A stretch of 64,000 nucleotides of DNA from Campylobacter gracilis (lineage in GTDB: Bacteria > Campylobacterota > Campylobacteria > Campylobacterales > Campylobacteraceae), in NCBI RefSeq assembly GCF_018374135.1, contig NZ_JAHAFS010000004.1:62001-126000 (forward strand). The letters run 5' to 3'. Shown in pieces: positions 16,726-25,257 of this stretch. The notes beneath the pieces were generated by a model. It ran no database searches. It saw only the letters and a list, made by a program, of their open reading frames with translations, and was not told the origin of the DNA. The number at the start of each line of letters is the position of its first letter. The first letter of the stretch is position 1. The position numbers and the translations under genes are program-made.

Positions 16726-17256
16726 ATGAAAATATATTTCTACAAATTGCTTTTAGGCATCTTACTGACGGGCATATTCTCGTTCTCGCTCGGCTTTACT
16801 TTATCGCACGTAGGTATCATATCGAATGCAGTTTTTGGCGTACCGCTATCGCCCTACGCTTCTTTTAAGGCCGAGCTCGCAAAAGCTATCTTAACGATAA
16901 TCTCCGCATTTTATATCGCAAATAAAATTATTAATTTTCGCATCTTGGGCATCGATTGCAAGCTAAATTTTATATTTTTTATCGCCTTTTCGACGATAGG
17001 CGTGATTATCGTTTCTTTTCTGTCTTTGTTTTTGATTTTCGGCATGATCGTATGGCAGAAATCTGATACGGCATTTGCGGCGATGTGTCTATCCCTCGGA
17101 TCGATTTGGACCGCTTGGCTATTTCATATCAGTGAATACAAGCTTGGGGCTTTCTTGCAAAATTGCAGCCCTAAAAGGAAATATAATATAGATAAAGTGC
17201 TATTGTTCGTCATAATAATAGTAGTTGCGCTGATTTTTATATCGGCAGTAATATAA
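16726..17256 (+). CDS. Multi-pass membrane protein, paralog B
   Basis: 176 aa. The ATG at 16726 follows AAGGAT; a TTG two codons upstream is also possible. Four hydrophobic segments. It shares the YK(F/L)LLG, GID-KLN-IFFIAF-TIG and Y-LG-FLQ blocks with the protein at 15544, so it comes from a local duplication with substantial divergence. The tail is RKYNID plus a final helix. Function unknown. Confidence 0.7.
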   Translation: MKIYFYKLLLGILLTGIFSFSLGFTLSHVGIISNAVFGVPLSPYASFKAELAKAILTIISAFYIANKIINFRILGIDCKLNFIFFIAFSTIGVIIVSFLSLFLIFGMIVWQKSDTAFAAMCLSLGSIWTAWLFHISEYKLGAFLQNCSPKRKYNIDKVLLFVIIIVVALIFISAVI

Positions 17257-17260
17257 CCTT

Positions 17261-18418
17261 TCATTTTAAAATTTTAAACCAGCCGTAGAATTCGTTCGCT
17301 TCTAGGTGCAGATCGCCTGCGCTGGAGATGAAAAGCGGCCGTAGCGCGGCATTTGCTCTAAAATTTCCCGCGTCCTTCATCTGCGCGCTGTAAAAAATAA
17401 GCGCGTGGCTCGCAAACTGCGCAAACTCGTCAAACGAACTCGCCCCCGCCTCTATCATCGTGATTTTCGCGTCTGCAGGCAGCGAGCGCGAGACCTCCAC
17501 CTTGCGCCCTTCGACGCCAAAAAGCGGAATGCTCGCATCAAAATCCGAAAGCGCGCGACGCGAGCGGATCCAAACATCTGGCGAGTGCAGCTTTAGATTT
17601 TGCGGCGCAACGCGCGCATCTAGCGCCAGCATATCAGCACTGCGTACCAAAGCGCTAATTTCATCAAATTTAGCCGCACGCACGTCCAGTGTCGGTCTAT
17701 CGGCGCGCACGGTCTGTCCGCCCACGCCTACGTAATCGCATACGCTGCGCAGCTCATGCACGAACGCGCGCTGTTTATCGCTGCCGATCCGCCCATGTAC
17801 CGCGCCGTTTAGCGTGGCGTTGATTTTGATGAAGCAAAAGCCGCTCTCGCGCGCCAAATAAAACGGCTCCGCAAGCTCCGCTGCCGCGGCATGGCAAATG
17901 TCAAATTTTACCTCTATGCCCCCACGGCGTAAAATTTCCGCGCCGCCCGCAGCCTGCGCGTTCGTATCGCGCGCGCCGATTACCACGCGCGATAGCCCGA
18001 GCTCCGCCAAAAGCTCGGCACAAGACGGGGTCTTGCCGCGGTGCGCGCAGGGCTCGAGCGTGACGTAGGCGCAAGCGCCGCGCAAAAGCCCGCCGTGGCG
18101 ATTTAAAATGAAATCATAGGTAAAACTCGGCTGCAAAAGCGCGCTTTTTAGGGCTTCTAAATTTTGAAATTTAACGCCGAATTTACGGGCGTATTCGCGA
18201 GCGAAATCCTGCGCGAAATTTGCGTCCAGATCGCACAGCGCGGCGAAAACGGCGTTTGCCTCGGCGTGTAAAAAGCCCACCTTTTTGTGCGCGCCTATGC
18301 CAAGAGCTCTGCCGCTCTTATCTAGAAGCACGCAGCCCACGGCGGGGTTGGGTAGCGTCAGAGCCTGATAGCGCCACGCAGCCCGCAGCGCCAAATCCAT
18401 GTAAAATTCGTCGTTCAT
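17261..18418 (-). CDS. ribD: Bifunctional riboflavin biosynthesis deaminase/reductase
   Basis: 385 aa. It converts the diaminohydroxypyrimidine product of GTP cyclohydrolase II in two steps (deamination, then NADPH reduction of the ribose). The deaminase zinc site is visible: HAE (His51, Glu53), then PCAHRGKTPSC (Cys124, Cys133). About 45 extra residues lie between HAE and the PC motif compared with E. coli RibD. The reductase domain spans about 195-385. The gene is last before a long spacer and convergent with the membrane paralog, with a 4-nt gap. Confidence 0.92.
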   Translation of the reverse strand: MNDEFYMDLALRAAWRYQALTLPNPAVGCVLLDKSGRALGIGAHKKVGFLHAEANAVFAALCDLDANFAQDFAREYARKFGVKFQNLEALKSALLQPSFTYDFILNRHGGLLRGACAYVTLEPCAHRGKTPSCAELLAELGLSRVVIGARDTNAQAAGGAEILRRGGIEVKFDICHAAAAELAEPFYLARESGFCFIKINATLNGAVHGRIGSDKQRAFVHELRSVCDYVGVGGQTVRADRPTLDVRAAKFDEISALVRSADMLALDARVAPQNLKLHSPDVWIRSRRALSDFDASIPLFGVEGRKVEVSRSLPADAKITMIEAGASSFDEFAQFASHALIFYSAQMKDAGNFRANAALRPLFISSAGDLHLEANEFYGWFKILK

Positions 18419-18966
18419 GCAAAATCCAAAATTTAAATCGTCCCGCTCCGCCGCGATTGCTTAGCCGATTTTGCGATTAAGCCGCGTTGCAAATAGTTAC
18501 CGGGGTGCGATCGCAATGTGCGTGCTGCAAAACTCGCAGAGGCAGTATTTGTCGTGGGCGGTAAAATCTAAATTTACGACAAAGTGTAAAATTTAAAATT
18601 CCACTTTGCAGTAAAAGGTTTGAAATTTTACTGCGCCAAAACAGCACGTAAATTTTAAATTTAGCCGCTTTCAGACGCGACGTGAAATTCTAAAGCAACG
18701 CGCAATCGTCACGCAAAACTTATCTTTTAGTGGTGCAGCGTGAAACTTCAAAGCACCGCTCGGTGGCGTGAAAAATTACTTTTAGCGGCGCGAGAGATCA
18801 AGAGCGGCTAAGAACAGCTAGGAGCTGTAAATTTCAAAAGCGATTTTAAAATTTAAACCTCAAAATTCCAAGCTAAAATTTCAAACCAGCAAATCTCGCG
18901 CGGCAAATTTTAAAGCCTAATTCGCAAAATTTCAAAGCTGCGCGCAGAGCTTTAAAATCCGCGCCG
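18419..18966. other. Non-coding spacer between ribD and rimP, 548 bp
   Basis: No gene seen. Scattered AAATTT/GAATTT hexamers and recurring short phrases such as GTGAAA(A/C)TT and TAAATTTTAAA; no clean tandem array and no obvious terminator. Confidence 0.5.
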
Positions 18967-19386
18967 CTACCACTGCACGTAGGTTCGCGCCTTTTTGATC
19001 TCGTCAAGTCGCACGCTCACCTCGCCGCCGTCCGTGCGCAGTATAAGCACGCCGCCTTCGCAGTCGAGCACCTCGCCGCTTAGCTTCTGCCCGTCCGTGC
19101 GGCTTAGGCGCACCAGCTCGCCCACGGAGTTTGCGAGATGCTGCGGCTTGCTTAGCTTGCGCTCAAGCCCGGGCGAGCCGACCTCCAGCGTCCATTCGCC
19201 CTCAAGCGGCGGCTCCACGTCGTAAATCGGCGAAAGCAGCCGTGATAGCCGCTCGCAGTCGTCTAGGCCCACGCCGCCCGCTTTCGTGATACTGATGCGA
19301 TAGATCGTTTTGCCGTTTTCGCTCACCGTCTCCACGTCGTAAAGCCGCACGCCGCACTCGCGCGCCAAAGCCTCTAAATCAACCAT
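18967..19386 (-). CDS. rimP: Ribosome maturation factor
   Basis: 139 aa, the normal RimP length. It helps late assembly of the 30S subunit. The N-terminal domain carries the family pattern LYDVE and YRISI, then GLDDCERLSRLLSPIYDVEPPLEG-YTLEVGSPGLER-like sequence (here WTLEVGSPGLERKL), which is diagnostic. The start overlaps rbfA by 8 nt. Confidence 0.94.
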   Translation of the reverse strand: MVDLEALARECGVRLYDVETVSENGKTIYRISITKAGGVGLDDCERLSRLLSPIYDVEPPLEGEWTLEVGSPGLERKLSKPQHLANSVGELVRLSRTDGQKLSGEVLDCEGGVLILRTDGGEVSVRLDEIKKARTYVQW

Positions 19387-19744
19387 TTTTGCGCAGCTCC
19401 TCCTCTATTTTGTCAAAAAGATCGTCCATTTTGTTTTGATACTCCAAGCGGTCGTCAAATTTGAAGTGAAACGCGGGGCAACGGTACCAGCCCTCCGCCT
19501 CGGCGCAGAAGTTTTGCAAATATCTCGCCACGCGGCCGAGCTTTTCGAGCACGAATTTCTGCTCGCGCTCGTCGAAGGCGTTTTTATCCAGATACACAAA
19601 CGCGTCGTAGCGCCCGCGCTTGCACTCCACGTCGGTGACGCACAGCCCGCGCAAAAGCTCGTCCTCAAGGCTCGCGAGCGCTTCGGGGATGAGCTGCTTT
19701 AGCACGCTTTGCGTGCGCAGTCTTCTGAGTTCGGTCGGATTCAT
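19379..19744 (-). CDS. rbfA: 30S ribosome-binding factor A
   Basis: 121 aa, KH-like fold. It is needed for 16S 5'-end maturation and cold adaptation. The N-terminal RRLRTQSVLKQLIPEAL helix and the C-terminal FKFDDRLEYQNKMDDLFDKI segment fit the family. It overlaps rimP. infB, which normally sits immediately upstream, is almost 1.2 kb away behind repeat-like DNA, so rbfA-rimP probably needs its own promoter here. Confidence 0.93.
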   Translation of the reverse strand: MNPTELRRLRTQSVLKQLIPEALASLEDELLRGLCVTDVECKRGRYDAFVYLDKNAFDEREQKFVLEKLGRVARYLQNFCAEAEGWYRCPAFHFKFDDRLEYQNKMDDLFDKIEEELRKNG

Positions 19745-19763
19745 CTTTACCTCGCTATCTTAA

Positions 19764-19786
19764 ATCGCCGCAGATTGCGCGGCGAT
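19764..19786 (-). terminator. Hairpin just upstream of rbfA
   Basis: 8-bp perfect stem ATCGCCGC / GCGGCGAT with a 7-nt loop, ~20 nt before the rbfA ATG. On the minus strand it is followed by TTTAAGAT. It could be a weak terminator or a leader hairpin that limits rbfA expression. Confidence 0.35.
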
Positions 19787-20030
19787 GGAATTTTATTTTG
19801 CGTCTTGCGATGACGGAATTTTATTGCTTTGTCGCAGCGGAGCGTCCGTCTTGCGGCGGCGCGAAATTTTATTGCGTTGCCATAAAATTTATCTTACGTC
19901 CGTCTTGCGGCGACATAGAATTTTATCTCGCATCCATCTTATGGCGACGCGGAATTCTATCTCGCTTTGGCACGGCGGAATATCCGTTCTGCGGCGACGC
20001 GGTCTGTTTAAATTTGACGCGGCTTGCGAT
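19780..20030. repeat. Degenerate ~34-bp and longer repeat units with CTTGCGGCGAC ends
   Basis: At least five units each start with a GAATTTTAT-like sequence (or AAATTTTAT, GAATTCTAT) and most end with a (T/C)TTGCGGCGAC-like sequence. Some units are 34 bp, others 46-54 bp because of internal additions. Every unit start contains a RAATTY hexamer. Confidence 0.55.
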
Positions 20031-20905
20031 GCGCCGGAGCGCCCATTTAAATTCTAAGCGGTTTGCTGCGCGCAGGTATTGCAAGCGACTGCGCCTTTTA
20101 AAATTTCGCTTTCGCTTTTAAATTTTAAAAGCTGTGAGCTTGACTTTGAAATTTTGCTCTTAAATTTAACTCGCGCGCTTTGCGATTAAATTTTAAATGC
20201 AAATCGCGCGAGAAATACATGGCTCGAGTACGGAAGCTCATCACATAGCCGTATCGCCACTGCAGAAATACTACCGCGCTAAAGCGTGGTGCTACTCTAT
20301 GCCGTATTCTGCTCACCACGGCGCGTTATATTCGCTGCCGCGCTGCCCGTCTTGGCGGCGCAATAATACAGCGCGGGCGGCACCCTCTTTGCGCTACGCT
20401 CGCTTACTGCGTCGCTATTTACGATATCCGCTGCCGTCTTTTGGCAGCGTCGCAATGACACCGCACGCCGTTGCGGCCTTATTTTGCGCCGCCTGCACCG
20501 CGCTATTCTCCGCGTCGCCGTTTTGTCACACACTGCGTCGCTGTGAAATTTATCTTAAATTTAAAAGCGCTTCGATACCGCGCGAAATCTAAATTTTGCC
20601 GCTTTAAAATTTCAACTTTGCGATTAAATTTAAAATTTAAGTCGCACGGAAAATCTGCTATCAGCAAACGGCGTAAATTTAAAATTTGATCGCAAAGCCG
20701 CGCCGCAAAAAGTCTAAACATTAAAATTTCAAAACTGACGCTATGCAGCAAAGCCTCGCGCAGAAACCGACAAAATTTAAAGCTTTGCTCGCGCGCTCCG
20801 CCGCTAAATTTAAAAGGCGAAATTTCACGCCCAAATTTTACGAGCATAAAATTTCAAAGCGCAATTGAGGCTTAAAATTTAGCTGCAAGCCGTGCAAACG
20901 AAGCG

Positions 20906-20933
20906 AATGCTCACGCGGAATTCCGCGAGCATT
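20906..20933 (-). terminator. Hairpin at the infB stop codon
   Basis: Interrupted palindrome AATGCT-(2 nt)-CGCGGAA / TTCCGCG-AGCATT overlapping the infB stop. No U-run follows, so intrinsic termination is uncertain; it may instead stabilise the infB 3' end. Confidence 0.4.
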
Positions 20934-23640
20934 AGTCGATCGTAGCCTGCTCCTCTTTTTGCTTATAGCTTTCGATAAAATCGCCCACGCGCATATCGTC
21001 GTAGCCCTCGATGCCCACGCCGCACTCGAAGCCCTTGGCGACTTCCTTGGCGTCGTCTTTGAAGCGCTTGAGCGAGCTGACATTACCCTCGAAAACGATG
21101 ACGCCCTCTCTGATGACGCGGATCTTCGCGCCGCGAGCGATAAGCCCGTCGGTAACCATGCAGCCAGCGATCTGCCCGATCTTAGGCACGTTGATAACCT
21201 GCCTGATCTCGGCTTGACCCAAGGCCTCCTCGCTGATGATCGGGCTCATAAGACCGCCCAAAAGCGCCTTGATATCGTCGATTAGATTGTAGATGACGTT
21301 GTAGGTCTTAATCTGCGCGCCGCGCTCCTTGGCAAGCTCTTTGATCTCACCCGTAGGACGGACGTTGAAGCCCAAGATCACGCAGTTTTCGCTGGCGCTT
21401 GCTAAGGCGATGTCGTTTTGCGTGATACCGCCGATGCCGCTGTGGATGATATCGACCTTGACTTCGTCGTTGCGGAGCTTTTCAAGGCTTGCTTTGATAG
21501 CCTCCAGCGAGCCCGCAACATCGGCCTTTACGATCACGGGTAGGCTTTTTAGCGAGCCTTCGGCGATCTTGGCGCTTAACTCGTCGATAGTGACCTTGGT
21601 CGATTTGCTAAGCTCTTTTTGGCGCTGATGCTCGTAAATTTTACTCGCGTACTCGCGCGCTTCCTTATCGCTTGAAACGCCGATCAACGTCTCGCCGGCG
21701 CCCGGAACCTCGCTAAGGCCTATGATGACGCCGCATTCGCCCGGTAAAATTTGCTTTAGCGCCCTGCCTTTATCGTCGCTAAGTGCGCGCACCTTACCGT
21801 ACGCGATGCCCGCTACGACGGTGTCTCCGACGTGCAGGGTGCCGTTTTGCACGATGACAGTAGCAACGGCACCACGCCCTTTTTGAAGGGAGCTTTCGAT
21901 GATGGTTGCTTTAGCCTGCTTGCTAGGATCTGCTTTGAGCTCCAAAAGATCGGCTTGTAAAAGCACGATCTCTAATAAATTTTCGATTCCTTCGCCCGTC
22001 TTTGCGGAGATTGGCACAAACTCGTAGCTGCCGCCCCACTCGGTAGGCATGATGTCAAGCTCTGCAAGCCCCGTTTTTACGAGATCGGGATTGGCGTTAG
22101 GCTTGTCCATCTTATTTATCGCGATGATGATCGGCACGTTTGCCGCCTTGGCGTGCGCTATAGCCTCCTTAGTCTGAGGCTTGACGCCGTCGTCTGCCGC
22201 CACTACGATGATTACGATATCGGTAACCTCGGCTCCGCGCGCGCGCATCGAAGTAAAGGCCTCATGACCCGGAGTGTCGATGAAAGTAATTTTTCTGCCG
22301 TTTTTCTCGACCATATACGCGCCTACGTGCTGCGTGATGCCGCCCGCTTCGCCGCTTGCTACGCGAGAGTTTCGGATATAATCAAGCAGGCTCGTTTTAC
22401 CGTGATCGACATGCCCCATAATGGTGATAACCGGCGCTCTAGCGATTAAATTTTCTTCGCCTTCGCTGTCCTCGTAGGCCTTGATGTAATCAAACTCCTG
22501 CGCCTCATCGATGATATTTACTTCGATACCGAATTCGCTTGCTAAAATTTCTATCGCGTCCTCGTCTAAAAAGTCGTTTTTCGTCGTCATCATTCCAAGC
22601 GCAAATAACTTGCCGATGATCTCGCTAGGCTGCTTTTTGATCTTATCGGCGAACTCATAGACGCGGATCTCTTTTGGGATATTTACAGAGCTTACGATTT
22701 CGCTACCCTGCTCGCGAGGGGCTTTTTTATGCTTTTTGCGACCGCCGCGACTTATGCCGCCCTCACTGCTAAAAATTTGATTCTGCGAGGCGCGATAAAT
22801 ATTAGGTTGGTTTTTACTTTTGGTGCGGTTTTCGGTTTGGATCGGTTTGACGGTGAAATCGGGCATTACCACGACGTCCTCGTCCTCAATGACGATATCC
22901 GCCATCTCGTGATCAGGAATGATGTCAATTTTAAGGGCGTCCTCTTTTTTAGCGGCGGGAGCTTTTTTCTTTTCGATCTTTTTCTTTTTCAAATTTAGTT
23001 CAGCGTTTGAAAAGATCGCCTCTAGGCTCGCACTTATCTTTTCGCGCCTAGGCTCGGTTCTATCTTGTGCCGCCGGAGCTTGAACTTCCTTTTTCTTTTT
23101 GACGATGACTAGACCGCGGCGCTTTTGCAAGCTCTCGCTAGCGATACTATCGCCGCTGTTTATCTGCACCGGAGCAGGCTTTGAAGCGGTGTTTTGCTTC
23201 TCCTCTTTCTCCTGCGCGGCGGAGGAAATTTCTTCTTTTTGATTTTGAGATTTTTCGGTTTTTACCCCAGGCTCTTGCGTACGCGCTTTTTCATCGCTAG
23301 GCTCTTTGGCGCTCTGCGCAGACTCTTTGGATCCGGAAGCTTTTAAGCTTTCCGCCTTTTTAGGACTCTCTTTTTTAGCGGTTTTTTTAGTTTCGCTCTG
23401 TTTTTTAGCGGGCTTATTCTCGTCTTCTTGCGCTTTTTCAGAGCTTTTCTTTGCGGGCTTTGACTTTTTCCCCGGCAAAATTCCCGTCTGAATATAATCG
23501 TAAATAGCGGCAGCTTCTTCCTCGCTTACTTTATTCGACGCGGTTTTTACCCTCTTAAAGCCCATCTCCTGCGCTTTTTCGATTATCTCTTTGCTTGCGT
23601 ATCCAAGCTCGTCCGCGATATCTTTAATCAGAACACCCAT
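20932..23640 (-). CDS. infB: Translation initiation factor IF-2
   Basis: 902 aa. A GTPase that places fMet-tRNA on the 30S subunit. An N-terminal IF2N helix domain (residues 1-55) is followed by ~250 residues of Lys/Glu/Ala-rich linker, then the G domain with GHVDHGKT (about 408-415), DTPGHEAF and NKMD, and the IF2 C1/C2 domains. The start overlaps ylxR by 17 nt. The order ylxR-infB is conventional, but rbfA does not follow directly. Confidence 0.97.
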   Translation of the reverse strand: MGVLIKDIADELGYASKEIIEKAQEMGFKRVKTASNKVSEEEAAAIYDYIQTGILPGKKSKPAKKSSEKAQEDENKPAKKQSETKKTAKKESPKKAESLKASGSKESAQSAKEPSDEKARTQEPGVKTEKSQNQKEEISSAAQEKEEKQNTASKPAPVQINSGDSIASESLQKRRGLVIVKKKKEVQAPAAQDRTEPRREKISASLEAIFSNAELNLKKKKIEKKKAPAAKKEDALKIDIIPDHEMADIVIEDEDVVVMPDFTVKPIQTENRTKSKNQPNIYRASQNQIFSSEGGISRGGRKKHKKAPREQGSEIVSSVNIPKEIRVYEFADKIKKQPSEIIGKLFALGMMTTKNDFLDEDAIEILASEFGIEVNIIDEAQEFDYIKAYEDSEGEENLIARAPVITIMGHVDHGKTSLLDYIRNSRVASGEAGGITQHVGAYMVEKNGRKITFIDTPGHEAFTSMRARGAEVTDIVIIVVAADDGVKPQTKEAIAHAKAANVPIIIAINKMDKPNANPDLVKTGLAELDIMPTEWGGSYEFVPISAKTGEGIENLLEIVLLQADLLELKADPSKQAKATIIESSLQKGRGAVATVIVQNGTLHVGDTVVAGIAYGKVRALSDDKGRALKQILPGECGVIIGLSEVPGAGETLIGVSSDKEAREYASKIYEHQRQKELSKSTKVTIDELSAKIAEGSLKSLPVIVKADVAGSLEAIKASLEKLRNDEVKVDIIHSGIGGITQNDIALASASENCVILGFNVRPTGEIKELAKERGAQIKTYNVIYNLIDDIKALLGGLMSPIISEEALGQAEIRQVINVPKIGQIAGCMVTDGLIARGAKIRVIREGVIVFEGNVSSLKRFKDDAKEVAKGFECGVGIEGYDDMRVGDFIESYKQKEEQATID

Positions 23641-23851
23641 TTAAAACCCTCTCCTTGATATGTCCCAAATCTGCACTAGACGCAAATTTAGATAGATATT
23701 TTGAAATTTTCTCTTTTTGATTTATGCAACCGTCGCAAATATAAAATTGTCTGTTTGAGCTTATATTTTTAAAATTTTGCAAAAAGGCGTGGAGCTCGCG
23801 CTTGGCGAAGCGCCCCTTGCAAATAACGCACATCCTAATCGGTTCGCTCAT
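23624..23851 (-). CDS. YlxR-family RNA-binding protein
   Basis: 75 aa, DUF448/YlxR. It has the family opening RMCVICKGRFAKREL (residues 6-20) and a second YICDGC pair, a short nucleic-acid-binding fold usually encoded beside nusA/infB. It overlaps infB at the 3' end and follows thrB by 21 nt. Confidence 0.85.
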   Translation of the reverse strand: MSEPIRMCVICKGRFAKRELHAFLQNFKNISSNRQFYICDGCINQKEKISKYLSKFASSADLGHIKERVLNGCSD

Positions 23852-23872
23852 GCGATTATATCTTTATTTTTC

Positions 23873-24754
23873 TTAGTCAATATTAAAGCCGCCGTTGTCG
23901 ATCTCTAAAATTTCGACGCGGAAGTTTTTAAAATTTTCGCTAAGGCAGGCTTTAAGCTTTGCGGCGTCGGATCTGTAGGCTAAATTTAAAAAGCTTGAGC
24001 CGCTGCCGGAGAGCGAGCTCATAAGCGCGCCGTTATCATAGGCGATCTCTCGCACCTTAAAAAGCTGCGGAAGCACGCCCATGCGCATCTGCTCGTGCAT
24101 CTTATCGATACAGGCGTAGCGCAAGCTGTCGTAGTCGCGTCGCATAAAGCAAGCACTCAGAAACGCCGCGTGCGAGAGGTTGCTAACGCAATCTTTGATC
24201 GAAAAGCTCTTAGGCAGCTTGCCGCGAGATTCGTTCGTAGGCATCGGCGTATCGGGGATAACGACGACAGCTTGCAGATCTTGCGAAATTTCGCATTTTT
24301 GCGTGCGAACCGTCTTGCCGTCCACGACGCTACTGACAAAGCCGCCGAGCGTTGCTGGCGCGATATTATCCGGGTGGTTTTCATATTCCAGCGCCATGTT
24401 TAAAATTTTAGCGCGATCGATCTCAAAACCGCAAATTTTATAAGCGCTTGCGATGGCGCCTACGATCACGGCCGAGCTGCTGCCCAGCCCGCGCGAAAAC
24501 GGGATGTTATTGTGAAAAGCAAATTTAAAATTTATCTCTTGCCCGCCGCCTAGTTTTCTGTAAATTTCATTGAAAATATTCAAAAAAGCGTTGCCCTTCT
24601 TAAGCCACGCTCTGTCGCTACCCTCGCCGCTAAGCGATACGCAAAAAAACTTCTGCTCGATAATCTCTACTTCGTTAAATAGCCCTAGGCTAAGGCCGAG
24701 CGCGTCGAAACCGGGGCCTAAATTTGCGCTCGTCGCAGGAATTCTTATAATCAA
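23873..24754 (-). CDS. thrB: Homoserine kinase
   Basis: 293 aa, GHMP kinase. It phosphorylates homoserine on the way to threonine. The N-terminal PATSANLGPGFDALG (about 6-20) and the ATP-binding PFSRGLGSSSA loop (about 88-98) are unmistakable, as is the C-terminal MSSLSGSGSS motif. It follows the TsaB-like gene by 8 nt. It competes with MetX for homoserine. Confidence 0.95.
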   Translation of the reverse strand: MIIRIPATSANLGPGFDALGLSLGLFNEVEIIEQKFFCVSLSGEGSDRAWLKKGNAFLNIFNEIYRKLGGGQEINFKFAFHNNIPFSRGLGSSSAVIVGAIASAYKICGFEIDRAKILNMALEYENHPDNIAPATLGGFVSSVVDGKTVRTQKCEISQDLQAVVVIPDTPMPTNESRGKLPKSFSIKDCVSNLSHAAFLSACFMRRDYDSLRYACIDKMHEQMRMGVLPQLFKVREIAYDNGALMSSLSGSGSSFLNLAYRSDAAKLKACLSENFKNFRVEILEIDNGGFNID

Positions 24755-24762
24755 GCTCTCTC

Positions 24763-25257
24763 CTAAACCGCTTCTATGATGTAATTTGGAAGTATATCAT
24801 CGCTTTTATTTAAAACCGATAAATCCTGCGGCAAAGATAGCACGGCGGGGGCGCATTTTTTCATTTTGATTTCTCCGTTCTCATAAACGTAGCTGAAGTT
24901 TTTATTTGCTCTGATCGGTCCGAAGCCGCTTAGCTCAAAGCCGCTGATTGCGTATAGCGGCACATCAAGAGCGATGCTAAGCGTGCGCAATATCACGTAG
25001 CTTACCTTCATACCCATGAAGCTGCCGGGAGTATTTGCGTAGATGAGCTCTTTGATTTTATAAGTTTTTAGAATTTCTCTAAATTTGCAGATCAGAAATT
25101 TATCGGCTTTTTCGCCTTCAACGCTTGCAAATTCCGCTATCTTGGCGCCGTTTTCATACACACCGAGCAGGCACGGAGCGCTAAGAGCAGCGATTAGAAT
25201 TTCAACCTCTTTAATTTTTGCAGCCTTAAGCAAAGACTTTTTGATATTCGCGCACAA
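24763..25257 (-). CDS. tsaB: TsaB-like protein (tRNA t6A synthesis), short form
   Basis: 164 aa, shorter than E. coli TsaB (~230). The family core is present: ANTPGSFMGMKVSYVILRTLSIALDVPLYAIS at about 94-125 replaces the usual GPGSFTGLRIG-type block. TsaB is the non-catalytic partner of TsaD for N6-threonylcarbamoyl-adenosine at tRNA position 37. The start is uncertain: TTG at 25257 (32 nt inside lpxC) or TTG at 25236; no ATG is available. Its place between lpxC and thrB is conserved in Campylobacter as I recall it. Confidence 0.75.
   Translation of the reverse strand: MCANIKKSLLKAAKIKEVEILIAALSAPCLLGVYENGAKIAEFASVEGEKADKFLICKFREILKTYKIKELIYANTPGSFMGMKVSYVILRTLSIALDVPLYAISGFELSGFGPIRANKNFSYVYENGEIKMKKCAPAVLSLPQDLSVLNKSDDILPNYIIEAV

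Larger units (their letters stand above)
19745..20931. other. Repeat-rich spacer splitting infB from rbfA, 1187 bp
   Basis: No credible gene on either strand; the open frames are arginine-rich low-complexity readings. The part 19780-20030 has recurring G(A)AATTTTAT...CTTGCGGCGAC units. The part 20250-20530 is GC-rich with a GCAATGAC phrase. The rest is AAATTTAAAATTT-type sequence. Hairpins lie at both ends. Confidence 0.65.

Noticed and set aside
19785..20121. Two overlapping open frames (90 and 107 codons) after rbfA
   Set aside because: They simply read through the CTTGCGGCGAC repeat units (LRRR, RRHR); repetitive and without initiation signals.
20197..20592. 131-codon open frame on + strand between rbfA and infB
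   Set aside because: Arginine/alanine-rich reading of a GC-rich repeat stretch, overlapping frames on both strands, no start signal or homology.
23855..23860. TATAAT on the minus strand just before ylxR
   Set aside because: It is only a few nucleotides from the ATG, so it would give an almost leaderless message; ylxR more likely follows thrB in one transcript.
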